A stretch of 64,000 nt of DNA, taken from Oligoflexales bacterium (GTDB taxonomy: Bacteria; Bdellovibrionota_B; Oligoflexia; Oligoflexales; RGVZ01). Positions 8,304-17,300 of this stretch are shown in pieces. Within the stretch, counting starts at the first letter, position 1. Each line of letters begins with the position of its first letter. The notes beneath the pieces were generated by a model. The model searched no databases, had not been told where the DNA came from, and worked only from the letters and a program-made list of their open reading frames with translations. The stretch lies in assembly GCA_947494335.1 (NCBI GenBank), contig CANLUT010000003.1, positions 199,381-263,380 on the forward strand, in the 5' to 3' direction. The position numbers and the translations under genes were made by a program.

Positions 8304-8915
8304 ATGGAAAACAAAACGATGGCGGTAGATGTAGTGAACCAAGTGGGCCTAGATCAGATGACCCAGCATCTGACCGAGCAGCGATTGCTTGATAAGCGGA
8401 CGATCTTCGTCAGTGAAGGCATAAATTCAGCGGTCGCTAAGCGCGTCATCAATCAGCTACTAGCGCTTGAGTTGGAGAAGCCAAATACTCCGATAAATTT
8501 ATTTTTGAATAGTCCAGGCGGAGAGGTAAACAGTGGTTTTGCCATATACGATACAATTCGTTTCCTCTCATCGGACGTTCGTATTATTAACACCGGACTT
8601 TGCGCATCTATTGCAACGATCATTAATATCGCGGCAAAAAAGCAGCATAGATTTTCGATGCCTAACTGTAAATTTTTGATCCATCAGCCATTGATACCTG
8701 GACAGATTTACGGACAGGCATCGGACATCGAAATTCACGCTCGAGAAATCCTTAAAACTCGTCAGAAAATCAATGAGTTACTATCGAAAGAGTGTGGGCA
8801 GCCTCTTAACAAAGTGGAGAAGGATACCACCCGCGATTATTGGATGAATGCCGGTGAGGCCCTTGAATATGGTCTCGTGACAAAAATTATAGAAAACATC
8901 TCCGACGTACGCTAA
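8304..8915 (+). CDS. clpP: ClpP-like serine protease subunit, divergent
   Basis: ClpP forms the proteolytic barrel used by Clp ATPases. This 203-residue protein has the right length and the triad in place: S102 (in GLCASIATI), H127 (FLIHQP) and D178 (TTRDYW), plus NSPGGEVNSGFAIYD for the oxyanion strand. It departs from typical ClpP around the nucleophile, where GQAASMGA is usual, and the GGS is GGE. This suggests a secondary paralogue rather than the housekeeping copy. The start has a perfect AGGAGG at 8291-8296. No clpX or tig is adjacent, unlike the standard locus; tRNA-Leu follows directly. Confidence 0.85.
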   Translation: MENKTMAVDVVNQVGLDQMTQHLTEQRLLDKRTIFVSEGINSAVAKRVINQLLALELEKPNTPINLFLNSPGGEVNSGFAIYDTIRFLSSDVRIINTGLCASIATIINIAAKKQHRFSMPNCKFLIHQPLIPGQIYGQASDIEIHAREILKTRQKINELLSKECGQPLNKVEKDTTRDYWMNAGEALEYGLVTKIIENISDVR

Positions 8916-8935
8916 TGTTGCCGATCTCCAGGTTC

Positions 8936-9020
8936 GCGAAGATGGTGGAATTGGTAGACACGCTGGTCTCAGAAGCCAGTGCTGAGAGGCTTGGGGGTTC
9001 AAGTCCCCCTCTTCGCACCA
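8936..9020 (+). tRNA. tRNA-Leu (anticodon CAG)
   Basis: An 85-base class II tRNA with the CCA end encoded. The acceptor stem GCGAAGA (8936-8942) pairs with TCTTCGC (9010-9016), followed by discriminator A and CCA (9018-9020). The anticodon stem CTGGT/GCCAG encloses the loop CTCAGAA, giving anticodon CAG for CUG codons. A long variable arm (TGCTGAGAGGCTT region) and GGTTCAAGTCC T-arm are present, as expected for tRNA-Leu. Confidence 0.93.
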
Positions 9021-9061
9021 CATTGATTCACGCCGCAGTCACTTGAAAGTGCGGTGACTCA

Positions 9062-10894
9062 TTGCAGATTAAATCCATTGATTCTGAAAACTCTAGACTT
9101 TCCGCTCGGCAGCAGATCGCTAGGGCTTTGCGACCTTGGCGCCTTCGCGTTTATGCGGCAAATATTTCGGCTCTGACTCTCGGTCTTTTGGCAGCGACCC
9201 TGGGTGTTTTAATTGGACCGGCGTTGAAGCTGCTGTTGTCCCCTGAGCTTCAATACTTGACGTGGATTGATCTGTTTGGACCCGCATGGGGTTCGTCTAT
9301 TACGGCTTACTCAGCAAGACCCGGGGTATCTGCCTCCTCTGTTTACTTTTGGTTGCCGTTTGCACTTTTAATTATTGCAACTGTGAAATCGTTTTTGACG
9401 TTTTGGCAATGGTACACCTGGGAAAAACTGGGAGAGCTTCTAGCTTATGGCTGGCGTCAAAACTTGGTGGAATCTTTTGTCAATGTGAGTTCTGGGCACC
9501 GCGATGACGGCCATATAAAAAATTGTGAGATGCAGCTCGGAGGTCTTATGTCACAAGACATCCGCACTTGCCGCGACTATGTAGTCCATTTTTTCGGCGG
9601 ATTGCCCCGCGAAGGGTTTCAAGTTGTTTTCCTAGCGATATCTCTGTGTGTCTTATCTCCGAAATTATTTTTTATCTTTTTTTTCTGTTTGGCACCGGTT
9701 GTGATTCTTTTGAGTCGATTAGGAAAAAAGTTACGTAAACGCGCGACAGCTGCCTTGGCTGATAACTCTCTACTGGGAGAATGGATCCAGCAGCGCCTCC
9801 TTGGAATCGAGACGATCAAACAGTTTCAGACTGAAAAATCTGAGGTGAGTGCGATGCGCTTACTTAGTCAGGATTTATTTGAAAGATTTCTCAGAGCAGC
9901 ACGATTAAAGGCAAGGACATCACCGCTCATTGAGTTTTTAGGTGTCGCAGGAATGGCTGTTGTACTTGCAATTGCATTCTCAGATATTGCTCAAAATCAG
10001 CTCTCTGGATCTGTGGCCATGTCTTTTTTCTCTAGTTTGGCTTTACTGGGGCAATCTGCGGCCAAGATGGGGCGATACTTTAATAGCAATCGCGAGGGGA
10101 TGGCTGCAGCAGAGAGAATATTCAATGCGGAGCACGCATTTCGAGTCGCAGCTCAGACCAACTCTTCGCATATCGTTTTTAAGGAAGCGTCTGATAAATC
10201 ATTTTTAACACTTAAAAACGTATCTCTAACCTATGGCAAGACGACGGCCTTGCATCAATTCAGCTATAAATTTGAATCAGGGCGAGTCTATTGTCTCGTT
10301 GGCCGGTCTGGTGCCGGCAAGAGTAGCGTGTTTAATGCAATTTTAGGATTAAGGCCGCCAGTAGAGGGGGCTATTGAAGGAGCGATCTCGGCACACTTTA
10401 AGGATCGCACGTTGGACGTGGCTTATTTACCTCAAGCGTTACCAGTGATTTCTGCGACATTGGGTGAGATAGTCTCCTATCCCTTACTCGGGCACGATGT
10501 CAAACGCGTTCAAAGAGCCCTTAATGTGGCCCATTTCGCTTTGGATCAGGACAGGATGTCGCAGGGCCTTCAGACGGTCGTCGGCCCTGGTGGGGTCCAG
10601 CTTTCGGGCGGTCAACTGCAGCGACTGCAGCTCTCTCGCCTTGTGTATCATCATGCTCCCTTTGTACTAGTCGATGAGGGAACGAGTGCGCTAGATCCAG
10701 AGTTGGAAAGTGTCGTGCTCGATTTTGTTCGAGGTCTGGCAAAAAATGGGGCTGTGGTGCTGATGATTGCTCATCGGCAGTCAGCGGTTGATGCTTGTGA
10801 TGAAATTCTTCTACTTGAGGATGGTCAACTTGTTGCTGCTGGAGATCTAGCTGAATTGTCAAAAATCCAGTCATTTAAAGATGTCTTCAGATAA
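9062..10894 (+). CDS. MsbA-like ABC exporter (membrane and ATPase domains fused)
   Basis: 610 residues. An N-terminal transmembrane domain (about 30-340, several hydrophobic helices) is followed by an ATPase with Walker A GRSGAGKSS, Q-loop AYLPQAL, signature LSGGQLQRLQLSRL, Walker B FVLVDEGTSALD and H-loop IAHRQ. The arrangement is that of homodimeric lipid or multidrug exporters. Flipping of lipid A or another lipid is plausible given the envelope context but not shown. The likely start is a TTG at 9062 just after the tRNA with only a weak binding site, so the start is uncertain. Its 3' end overlaps the phosphatase gene by 14 bases. Confidence 0.85.
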   Translation: MQIKSIDSENSRLSARQQIARALRPWRLRVYAANISALTLGLLAATLGVLIGPALKLLLSPELQYLTWIDLFGPAWGSSITAYSARPGVSASSVYFWLPFALLIIATVKSFLTFWQWYTWEKLGELLAYGWRQNLVESFVNVSSGHRDDGHIKNCEMQLGGLMSQDIRTCRDYVVHFFGGLPREGFQVVFLAISLCVLSPKLFFIFFFCLAPVVILLSRLGKKLRKRATAALADNSLLGEWIQQRLLGIETIKQFQTEKSEVSAMRLLSQDLFERFLRAARLKARTSPLIEFLGVAGMAVVLAIAFSDIAQNQLSGSVAMSFFSSLALLGQSAAKMGRYFNSNREGMAAAERIFNAEHAFRVAAQTNSSHIVFKEASDKSFLTLKNVSLTYGKTTALHQFSYKFESGRVYCLVGRSGAGKSSVFNAILGLRPPVEGAIEGAISAHFKDRTLDVAYLPQALPVISATLGEIVSYPLLGHDVKRVQRALNVAHFALDQDRMSQGLQTVVGPGGVQLSGGQLQRLQLSRLVYHHAPFVLVDEGTSALDPELESVVLDFVRGLAKNGAVVLMIAHRQSAVDACDEILLLEDGQLVAAGDLAELSKIQSFKDVFR

Positions 10895-11783
10895 ACGTCA
10901 TTTGGAATGGAATATGAGGCAATCTGTTGTTGATATTAGAATGAAGCCGGGGACTCGCACCTACGTGATCGGGGACATTCACGGTTGCTATCAGGAGCTT
11001 CTGGCTCTCGAAAAGCGGATTAGAATGCTGGCTGCCCGCTCTAAAATCGAGACAGTCAGGTTTCTGTCCCTTGGCGATTTGTGTGATCGCGGTCCCGACA
11101 CCAAAGAGGTCATCGAGCACTTTGTAAATGGTAAAGCTGCGGGTACTCATGACGTGATCTTAGGTAATCATGAAACGTTTTTTCTTTTGGCATTTGCAGG
11201 TCTCAGACGTGATCTTTTAAAAGCGGCATCCGTTGAACTGGCTTGGTATCATGAGTGTCTATTCAAGCTTTTTCGAGCGCAGATGACCAATATCGCTGCT
11301 TGGCGCCAAAACGGTGGCCGGTCAGTGTTTGAAAGCTACGGTGCAAATATAGATGATCTGGATACTTGGGATAGAGTGTCCACGTCTCATCTCAAGCTTC
11401 TTTTTGAAGCGCCGCTGGTTTTTCGCGGGCCCAAGCTTTTGATCAGTCACGCTTTGATGGGCGTCGGTGACCTGGCTTTGCTTGAAGCGAAGGATCAGGG
11501 TCAGCAGGTTGATGAGCGTGAGCTGCATGCCGCTGTCGTCCGCTGTCTTTGGGAGCGTGACTATCCGACGTCAATGGTGGTGGACGGTGGGCGACACATT
11601 TCAGGTCATACGCCTCTTGTCAGAATTATTCGGGAAAAACAGGCTGGCACGATCCAAATTGACACTGGTGCAGTTTACGGAGGTCAATTGTCAGCCATTG
11701 ATCTGAAGTCATTACGGGTCACGGCCGTAAAATCGCAATTTTCGTGCCGCGATAAAACTGAAAAAAAACATCAGACAGGATGA
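10881..11783 (+). CDS. PPP-family metallophosphatase (serine/threonine phosphatase or ApaH-like)
   Basis: 300 residues with the full set of metal-binding motifs: GDIHG (about 32-36), GDLCDRG (about 66-72), GNHE, a later SH, and SGHTP. This is the calcineurin-like PPP pattern shared by bacterial protein phosphatases (PrpA/PrpE) and diadenosine tetraphosphatase ApaH. It lacks features that would decide between them. It overlaps the preceding ABC exporter by 14 bases and is probably translated with it. The last 20 residues are polar and basic. Cytoplasmic by sequence. Confidence 0.8.
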   Translation: MSSDKRHLEWNMRQSVVDIRMKPGTRTYVIGDIHGCYQELLALEKRIRMLAARSKIETVRFLSLGDLCDRGPDTKEVIEHFVNGKAAGTHDVILGNHETFFLLAFAGLRRDLLKAASVELAWYHECLFKLFRAQMTNIAAWRQNGGRSVFESYGANIDDLDTWDRVSTSHLKLLFEAPLVFRGPKLLISHALMGVGDLALLEAKDQGQQVDERELHAAVVRCLWERDYPTSMVVDGGRHISGHTPLVRIIREKQAGTIQIDTGAVYGGQLSAIDLKSLRVTAVKSQFSCRDKTEKKHQTG

Positions 11784-11897
11784 AACCCTAAGATATTTAG
11801 CTTACTAATCACTGGAACAGAAACACCAGCCGACAATTTTAAAGATGATCAGCTAGTGCTTGTTTTAAATTTTTCGACGAGAAAAGAAACAGAAGAA

Positions 11898-12914
11898 TCA
11901 ATGAGACTTAGTGATCAGCTCCATCTTTATGGGGCTTTGAGCGCTGTCATCGCGTCCACAGGCAATGCCAACGACCTTCTCTCTGGACTGTGCAAGTCTT
12001 GATGCGAGTTCCGTTGCTGCAGTGCGACACTCTGCGAGCGATGCATGAGACCCGGGAAGTAACGTTGATCTGAGGATTAAGTCTGCGCCCAACGCGCGAT
12101 CCCAGAAAATCATATTGAGCTGAAAGCCCACTGTAGGGTGCGCAACTGAACATGCGGTAACTCCAACCCATTCTGTTAGTTTCGTCTGTTCAAAAGAAGT
12201 CCTAGCTGCTTCGCAGTCTTGAAGTGTTGAATAGTAGCGCATGCTCTTACTTAGAAGTCTGAATGGGGACTCATTTGCCACGGAATAATAAGCAACGCTT
12301 AATCCTCTCGAGGACCTGCCTGGACCCTGATACCAAGCGATCGGCCTTAGATTAAGGTCTGTGGCTTGTTGATGAAGAGTCGTGACTGCTGCATTTGCAT
12401 CCTGAAGGGGATAGTAGGTGACAGCAGAGCTTTCATAACGACGAATATCTGTAGATCCAATCGCATCGATACGAGTTCTGTAGCGTGGCGGGCCAATTTC
12501 AGATGTTTTGTGACAAAAGCTAATGAATGGAGTCAAATTCGTGAGTTTATTAAAAAAATCTATTTCACTGACCAGCGCTTCTTCGCACTGTTGCTTTGAA
12601 GCATAGAAGTCGATTTCTTCCCCGTAGGTGGTGTTCGTTGTGGACCAAGGCATGACGCGCTCTGTCGCTGAATAAGCAATAGTTCCATTGAGACTACTCA
12701 GGACTCCGTCTTTTTCACATCCTGAGCTTATCAGACTGACTCCGGCACCCGCTTGAAACTTATCTGCCGCGTCCGCAATCATTGCGCGGCATGACTCTTC
12801 TCCGATGTCAGTGTCAATGGATCGCACCTCGTACGTGTAAACGCCAGCAAGGGAGGGCGTGCCTAGAATAATTCCAGCTGAAATGGCAAACTGAGCAACA
12901 TAAATTTTTTTCAT
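11898..12914 (-). CDS. Secreted protein with five tandem cysteine-pair repeats, unknown family
   Basis: The start is taken at ATG 12914 (338 residues), 11 bases after AAGGA; it begins a signal peptide (MKKIYVAQF...PSLAG). The mature protein consists of about five units of 61-68 residues. Each unit has a strand-rich part with Tyr/Ser, then a helix of the type xxCEEA or DCEAAR, and about 24 residues later a second Cys. The Cys pairs are 42/66, 110/134, 234/255 and 296/319. The third unit (about 165-200) has the same pattern (LQDANAAVTTL...PIAWY) but both Cys are replaced, as if a disulfide had been lost as a pair. Not a family I recognise. It diverges from the small secreted protein at 13250. 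Confidence 0.65.
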   Translation of the reverse strand: MKKIYVAQFAISAGIILGTPSLAGVYTYEVRSIDTDIGEESCRAMIADAADKFQAGAGVSLISSGCEKDGVLSSLNGTIAYSATERVMPWSTTNTTYGEEIDFYASKQQCEEALVSEIDFFNKLTNLTPFISFCHKTSEIGPPRYRTRIDAIGSTDIRRYESSAVTYYPLQDANAAVTTLHQQATDLNLRPIAWYQGPGRSSRGLSVAYYSVANESPFRLLSKSMRYYSTLQDCEAARTSFEQTKLTEWVGVTACSVAHPTVGFQLNMIFWDRALGADLILRSTLLPGSHASLAECRTAATELASRLAQSREKVVGIACGRDDSAQSPIKMELITKSH

Positions 12915-13249
12915 AGGGTTAATCATCCTTTTAATTCGATCTGTGGCTAGGAGTCTATTGTCTTTGATTGAAATGAAAAATAGATTTTTTAAATTCAGAA
13001 CATCCAAAAATACTATGGAGTGACCAGGCTGAGAGACAGCGTTGATGGGAAGGAATAAGTTGGCCGGTGACGAGCACTCCGTAGGAACAGTTGAAAAAGT
13101 ATTTTATTTTCCGGTAATTATAAATTTATTTAAACGAATGATTACCGACTTTTTATCGAATTTTGCAAAGTTCTGGATATTGCTACTCGAGCAATTGAAG
13201 AGCAGGTGCCCTTCTTTAGAATTTAACCTCAAGTTTGTGGAGATTGTTT
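12915..13249. other. Divergent intergenic region, AT-rich
   Basis: 335 bases between two signal-peptide genes facing away from each other. It is AT-rich with several TAAATTTAT-like tracts (about 13115-13135), compatible with two promoters, but I find no well-spaced hexamer pair. A 71-codon frame at 13042-13257 has no binding site or recognisable protein pattern. Confidence 0.4.
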
Positions 13250-13732
13250 ATGTATAAGCTGTTTATCAGTCGGTGTGCTTTTTTAGCGATTTTTTTACAA
13301 TCAGGGCAGGCATTCGCCTCAATTCCTTGTACTGCTGAAGATAAATCAATGCTTCCGAGGCAGATTCAGGCGACAACATCCGTCAACGATCAGTCGATTA
13401 ACATCAAAGTTACAATACCGAGCGAGGACTACATCAGTCGATGCGCTGTGTCTGCTCTCGAATACGGTGATTTAATCTCTTATTCGTTTGCTCCAGGTTA
13501 TGAGGCCGTGGTGGATCTTACTATTGAAAATCCTATGTCTTTCTCTCAACCAACAAAGCGTTCGTTCAAACTTAAATTTCTGTCGCTTGATCCCACTTTT
13601 TTGGCAGATGAGAGAGAGAGGTTTCCACACAATATTCGCATCAAAGACACTCAAGCCAAAATGGTTCACGATATCTATTTAAACCGTGATGGTAGACCCG
13701 CAATGACTCGTTCTTACTTGATGAATAATTAA
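13250..13732 (+). CDS. Small secreted protein, unknown
   Basis: 160 residues from ATG 13250, preceded by GGAG at 13239-13242. A signal peptide runs to about residue 24 (LQSGQAFA|SIP). The mature part has two Cys (IPC near the start and SRC about 45 residues later), probably one disulfide, and alternating hydrophobic strands suggesting a beta-sandwich. No family recognised. It ends at a strong terminator and stands opposite the five-repeat gene. Confidence 0.6.
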   Translation: MYKLFISRCAFLAIFLQSGQAFASIPCTAEDKSMLPRQIQATTSVNDQSINIKVTIPSEDYISRCAVSALEYGDLISYSFAPGYEAVVDLTIENPMSFSQPTKRSFKLKFLSLDPTFLADERERFPHNIRIKDTQAKMVHDIYLNRDGRPAMTRSYLMNN

Positions 13733-13747
13733 CTGATCATAAAACAA

Positions 13748-13780
13748 AAAGCCCCCGGAGAGGAAATCTCCGGGGGCTTT
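13748..13780. terminator. Strong bidirectional rho-independent terminator
   Basis: A 14-base perfect stem AAAGCCCCCGGAGA / TCTCCGGGGGCTTT with a GGAAA loop and A/T-rich flanks on both sides. It separates the plus-strand secreted protein from etfA on the minus strand and can serve both. Confidence 0.9.
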
Positions 13781-13789
13781 CTCGTCTCG

Positions 13790-14758
13790 TTACTTTAACA
13801 GATTTTTAAACTGCTCGGTCATCAGTGGCACAACTTTGAAAAGGTCACCTACAATGCCGTAGGAAGCCACGCCGAAAATCGGAGCGTCTTTGTCAGTGTT
13901 GACAGCGACAATGACTTTCGAGGTTCTCATACCAGCCATATGCTGGATCGATCCTGAAATTCCGCATGCAATGTACAAGTTTGGGTTAACAGTCTTTCCT
14001 GTTTGACCTACCTGCATATCGTGTGAGGCGTATCCTGAGTCCACAGCGGCGCGCGACGCACCAACAGTTGCTCCAATGACATCTGCACAGTCAGCGAGAA
14101 TTTTGAAGTTGTCAGAGTTCGCCATGGCACGTCCGCCAGAAATGATCAGAGATGCCTCTGTTAAATCTGGTTTTGCGCTTTTGCCTTTACGGATTTCGAC
14201 AGTCTTAATTTTACCGTCACCAGCTGCAGCGGATACAGGTGTTGCTCCTGCGTTGCCGCTTCCTGGCTTTGCTACCGGGAAAACATTCTGGCGGATCGTG
14301 ACAAAGGAAATCTTTGCGCCCTCTGTAGCCACATCTGCGATACATTTACCGGAATACATTGGTTTTGTACCCTGAACTCCCGAACCTGATGACTCAACAT
14401 AGGTCAAGTCTGTCAAGATCGCTCCGTCCATACGGGCAGCGAGTCTAGGGAAAACATCCCGGCCCATCGGTGATGCGACGCCAAGTACAACGTCCGGAGA
14501 AAACGCTTTGATCGCCGATTCAACTCCATTTGCGTAGCTTTGGACGTTGTAAAGTGCGCAGTCCGCGCTATCCGCAGTGTAAACTGTATCTGGTCCCCAA
14601 CCGGCAAGCTGGCTTGCATGTCCGGCAACACCTTGGCCAACTAAAACAGCCGCCAAATTTGCCGAGCTTCCAGCAAGTTTGAAGCCTACAGTCAGTGCCT
14701 CGTGAGCCGATGATTTGATCTTGCCGTCCCGCTGTTCAATAAAAACTAAAACTTTCAT
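13790..14758 (-). CDS. etfA: Electron transfer flavoprotein alpha subunit
   Basis: EtfA with EtfB carries electrons from acyl-CoA and other dehydrogenases to the quinone pool. The 322-residue length is typical. The C-terminal FAD domain is clear: SGGRAMANSDNF, GASRAAVDSG, QVGQTGKTVNP, YIACGISGSIQHMAGM and AVNTDKDAPIF. The start ATG at 14758 follows GGAGG. It lies 14 bases after etfB in the order etfB-etfA, one operon. No dehydrogenase gene is adjacent in this window. Confidence 0.95.
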   Translation of the reverse strand: MKVLVFIEQRDGKIKSSAHEALTVGFKLAGSSANLAAVLVGQGVAGHASQLAGWGPDTVYTADSADCALYNVQSYANGVESAIKAFSPDVVLGVASPMGRDVFPRLAARMDGAILTDLTYVESSGSGVQGTKPMYSGKCIADVATEGAKISFVTIRQNVFPVAKPGSGNAGATPVSAAAGDGKIKTVEIRKGKSAKPDLTEASLIISGGRAMANSDNFKILADCADVIGATVGASRAAVDSGYASHDMQVGQTGKTVNPNLYIACGISGSIQHMAGMRTSKVIVAVNTDKDAPIFGVASYGIVGDLFKVVPLMTEQFKNLLK

Positions 14759-14772
14759 AGGTCAGCCTCCGG

Positions 14773-15558
14773 TTAGATCACTTTGGCTTCTTCGCGAAGC
14801 AGTTTAACAACTTTTTCTACCATCGCCTCAACAGGCTCGCCTGCAAAGACTTTTCCTTTTGGTTTCTCAGGAGGATATTTGTATCCCTTGATCACCGCTT
14901 TTGGCTTTAGGGATCCAGCGTCGACGCCGACGTCACCAGGGGTTTTCATATCAAATGGTTTCTTTTTTGCTTTCATGATCCCTGGCAGTGACGCGTATCG
15001 TGGGGTGTTCAATGATTTGTGAGTACCGAAAATTGCAGGTAGGGACACATCATAAACCTCGACCTGACCGCCTTCGACCTCGCGCTCGACGCGAGCAGTA
15101 GTTCCGTTCAGATCAAACTTTGTGACTACGTTGACGTGCGGCCAGCCAAGCATCTCGGCAGCCATGGTGCCAACATGCATATTGTCATCATCGATCGCCT
15201 GCTTACCGCAGAAGACAACATCTGCTTTTTCAGCCTTGATTGCGCCGGTTAGAACCTTAGCAATTGCAAGCGAGTCTGCGCTTTCCAGGCCAGTGTTACT
15301 TATCAGAAGTCCGCGGTCACCGCCCATCGCCAAGCCTTTTACGATTAATTCCTTGGCTGTATCTCCACCAAAACTTGCAATGACGACTTCGCCTGTGCCG
15401 AGTTTTTCCTTCAGTTTAAGAGCTTCCTCAATTGCAAATTCGTCATAAGGGTTGATGATGTATTTAACATCTCCTTGCTCGATGGTCTTACCATCTCCAG
15501 ACAAGCGGATTTTTGTTTCCGTGTCCGGTGTCTGCTTAATCAAAACAAGAATTTTCAT
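14773..15558 (-). CDS. etfB: Electron transfer flavoprotein beta subunit
   Basis: 261 residues from ATG 15558, with GGGAGAG upstream; the frame continues to 15669 but MKILVLIKQTPDTETKI is the classic EtfB N-terminus. Further signature elements are NPYDEFAIEEAL, the AMP-binding CGKQAIDDDNMHVG segment and LPAIFGTHKSLNTPRYASLPGIMKAKKKP near the end. EtfB binds AMP and pairs with EtfA. It is the first gene of etfBA. Confidence 0.95.
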   Translation of the reverse strand: MKILVLIKQTPDTETKIRLSGDGKTIEQGDVKYIINPYDEFAIEEALKLKEKLGTGEVVIASFGGDTAKELIVKGLAMGGDRGLLISNTGLESADSLAIAKVLTGAIKAEKADVVFCGKQAIDDDNMHVGTMAAEMLGWPHVNVVTKFDLNGTTARVEREVEGGQVEVYDVSLPAIFGTHKSLNTPRYASLPGIMKAKKKPFDMKTPGDVGVDAGSLKPKAVIKGYKYPPEKPKGKVFAGEPVEAMVEKVVKLLREEAKVI

Positions 15559-15691
15559 GGGACTCTCCCGTTTATGTAGCGATACCTTAAGCTTAAAAAA
15601 ACTTGGTGGGAACATTAACAAGAGGTTCCTGCAGGTGCAAGACCGAAAGCAGATCAGCTTTAGACACAAGGGCCAAGAAATATGAGAAAAT

Positions 15692-17176
15692 TTAACCCTG
15701 CGTCGGCGCTCCTCGGCCTGCTTGTTTTTTGGACGAAGCGCCGCGTGGCATGATGGTGGTCACCGGAACGGCGACTTCTTTGCCGATTCGAAGTCGGGTT
15801 GGATGGAGCCCTGGGTTCAGGGAGATTATGCTACGCTTGTCGACTCTGTATCTGCTCGCGATTGCGCCGAGTGTCTCTCCAGGCCTTATGCGGTGATAAA
15901 GGACATCTTTGACATCGACGAATTCAAGTTTGGTTTCAACCATGGCCCATTTGTCGGCCAGGATTGGGCTTAAGCGAAGAGGGTAAGGACCGCTGGCTTG
16001 ACTCACGGGAGGTGTTATGGCGTTCACGATCTCCGGGTTCCAGTGTCTGATGAGGCGCTCAGGAACGCCCATGCGCCCAGCAAGCGAGGCTAGCTCGACT
16101 GCTCCCTTGATCGGCACAGTCGTAACGGGCATGGCATCCAGTGGGTCAGCGGTAACATCAAATCCATGACGCGATGGATTTGAGGCAAGTTGCAGGGCTG
16201 CAAGGACTTTGGGTACATAGTTCTTGGTTTCAACAGGTAAATACGCGGAGTCCGCCAAAACCCAGAAATCGTCTGAACCTGTTCTGCGCATGGCAGACCT
16301 GACGCGGCCCGGGCCCGCATTGTAGGCAGCCATAGCGAGGTACCAGTCACCGAATTCCTCGTAAAGATCGCGAAGGTGGCGAGCTGCCGCTAACGTTGAC
16401 TTGGCGGGGTCGCGACGCTCATCGATGAACATATTCATTTTCAGACCATAGAGCCGCGCTGTTCCTGGCATGAACTGCCATGGGCCAGTCGCTTTGGCGT
16501 GACTGTAAGCGCTATTGGAGAATCCACTTTCAACCATGCTCAAAAAGATAAACTCTGATGGGAGTCCTTGCTGTTTTAAGATTGGTAGAACTAATTCTCG
16601 AACTGACTCGCCACGGACAAGCCACTTAAGAAATGATGAGCGACCCGAGTTTTTGAAGTAGCGAATCCAGTGCTCGACCCGAGGATTGGTCACCACGGGT
16701 ATTGATCCGAAGTAGGGAACAGTTTCACCGACCATGCGGGTGCGAGCAAAGTATAAAGCCTCAACCTCTCGCTGATCATAAGGTGATTTAGTTGGTGAAC
16801 GACGACGTTTGGCTTTTCGTGAAAGTTTAAATGCCTTTTCCGGGTTTTGAGCCTTGGGATTGTCTTTTAAATATCGGTCCTTAAGCCACTGCGCATAGAT
16901 GGTGTCCTTGCAAAACTCAGCGTCATCCAATTCCGACATCAGTTCAAGATCTCGGTCGTCCTCGGTCGCCTCATTCATGGCAAAGCCATTTTCAGTCTCA
17001 TTGATAGTATTATCGGGGATCTCGCCGACTGCTTGGCCTTTCTTTGCAATCGGTTGAACCGATTCACCTACTTTGAGAGCCGTCAGCGTTCGCGACCGGG
17101 ACGTGGCGCAGCCAAAGGCCATCAGAAGGGCCAAAAAAGAGGTCAACAAACTTCTATGTGAAAAACCCAGAATCAC
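15692..17176 (-). CDS. mltD: MltD-like membrane-bound lytic transglycosylase with LysM domain
   Basis: The enzyme cleaves peptidoglycan glycan strands. Features are an N-terminal signal with a borderline lipobox (AFGC, Cys23) and a basic linker around 118-130. The SLT catalytic domain contains E216 in SMVESGFSNSAYS, ATGPWQFMPGTARLYGL and AAYNAGPGRV. A C-terminal LysM domain (YHRIRPGETLGAIASRYRV) binds the wall. 494 residues with a GTG start at 17176 and GGAG 11 bases upstream. It lies between etfB and a TonB-like gene, all on the minus strand. Confidence 0.85.
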   Translation of the reverse strand: MILGFSHRSLLTSFLALLMAFGCATSRSRTLTALKVGESVQPIAKKGQAVGEIPDNTINETENGFAMNEATEDDRDLELMSELDDAEFCKDTIYAQWLKDRYLKDNPKAQNPEKAFKLSRKAKRRRSPTKSPYDQREVEALYFARTRMVGETVPYFGSIPVVTNPRVEHWIRYFKNSGRSSFLKWLVRGESVRELVLPILKQQGLPSEFIFLSMVESGFSNSAYSHAKATGPWQFMPGTARLYGLKMNMFIDERRDPAKSTLAAARHLRDLYEEFGDWYLAMAAYNAGPGRVRSAMRRTGSDDFWVLADSAYLPVETKNYVPKVLAALQLASNPSRHGFDVTADPLDAMPVTTVPIKGAVELASLAGRMGVPERLIRHWNPEIVNAITPPVSQASGPYPLRLSPILADKWAMVETKLEFVDVKDVLYHRIRPGETLGAIASRYRVDKRSIISLNPGLHPTRLRIGKEVAVPVTTIMPRGASSKKQAGRGAPTQG

Positions 17177-17300
17177 AGGTCATCACGCTCCATGATCGAT
17201 CACAATATTTGAGAAGCAAATGCTCTATGTGAAAATGATAGCGGCTTGGGATGTAATTTCCTAGGTCAATTCGGTACTTCGCCGATATTACAGGGTGAAT

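Noticed and set aside
13042-13257. 71-codon frame between the two divergent secreted-protein genes
   Set aside because: No binding site or protein-like pattern; overlaps the promoter and start of the 13250 gene.
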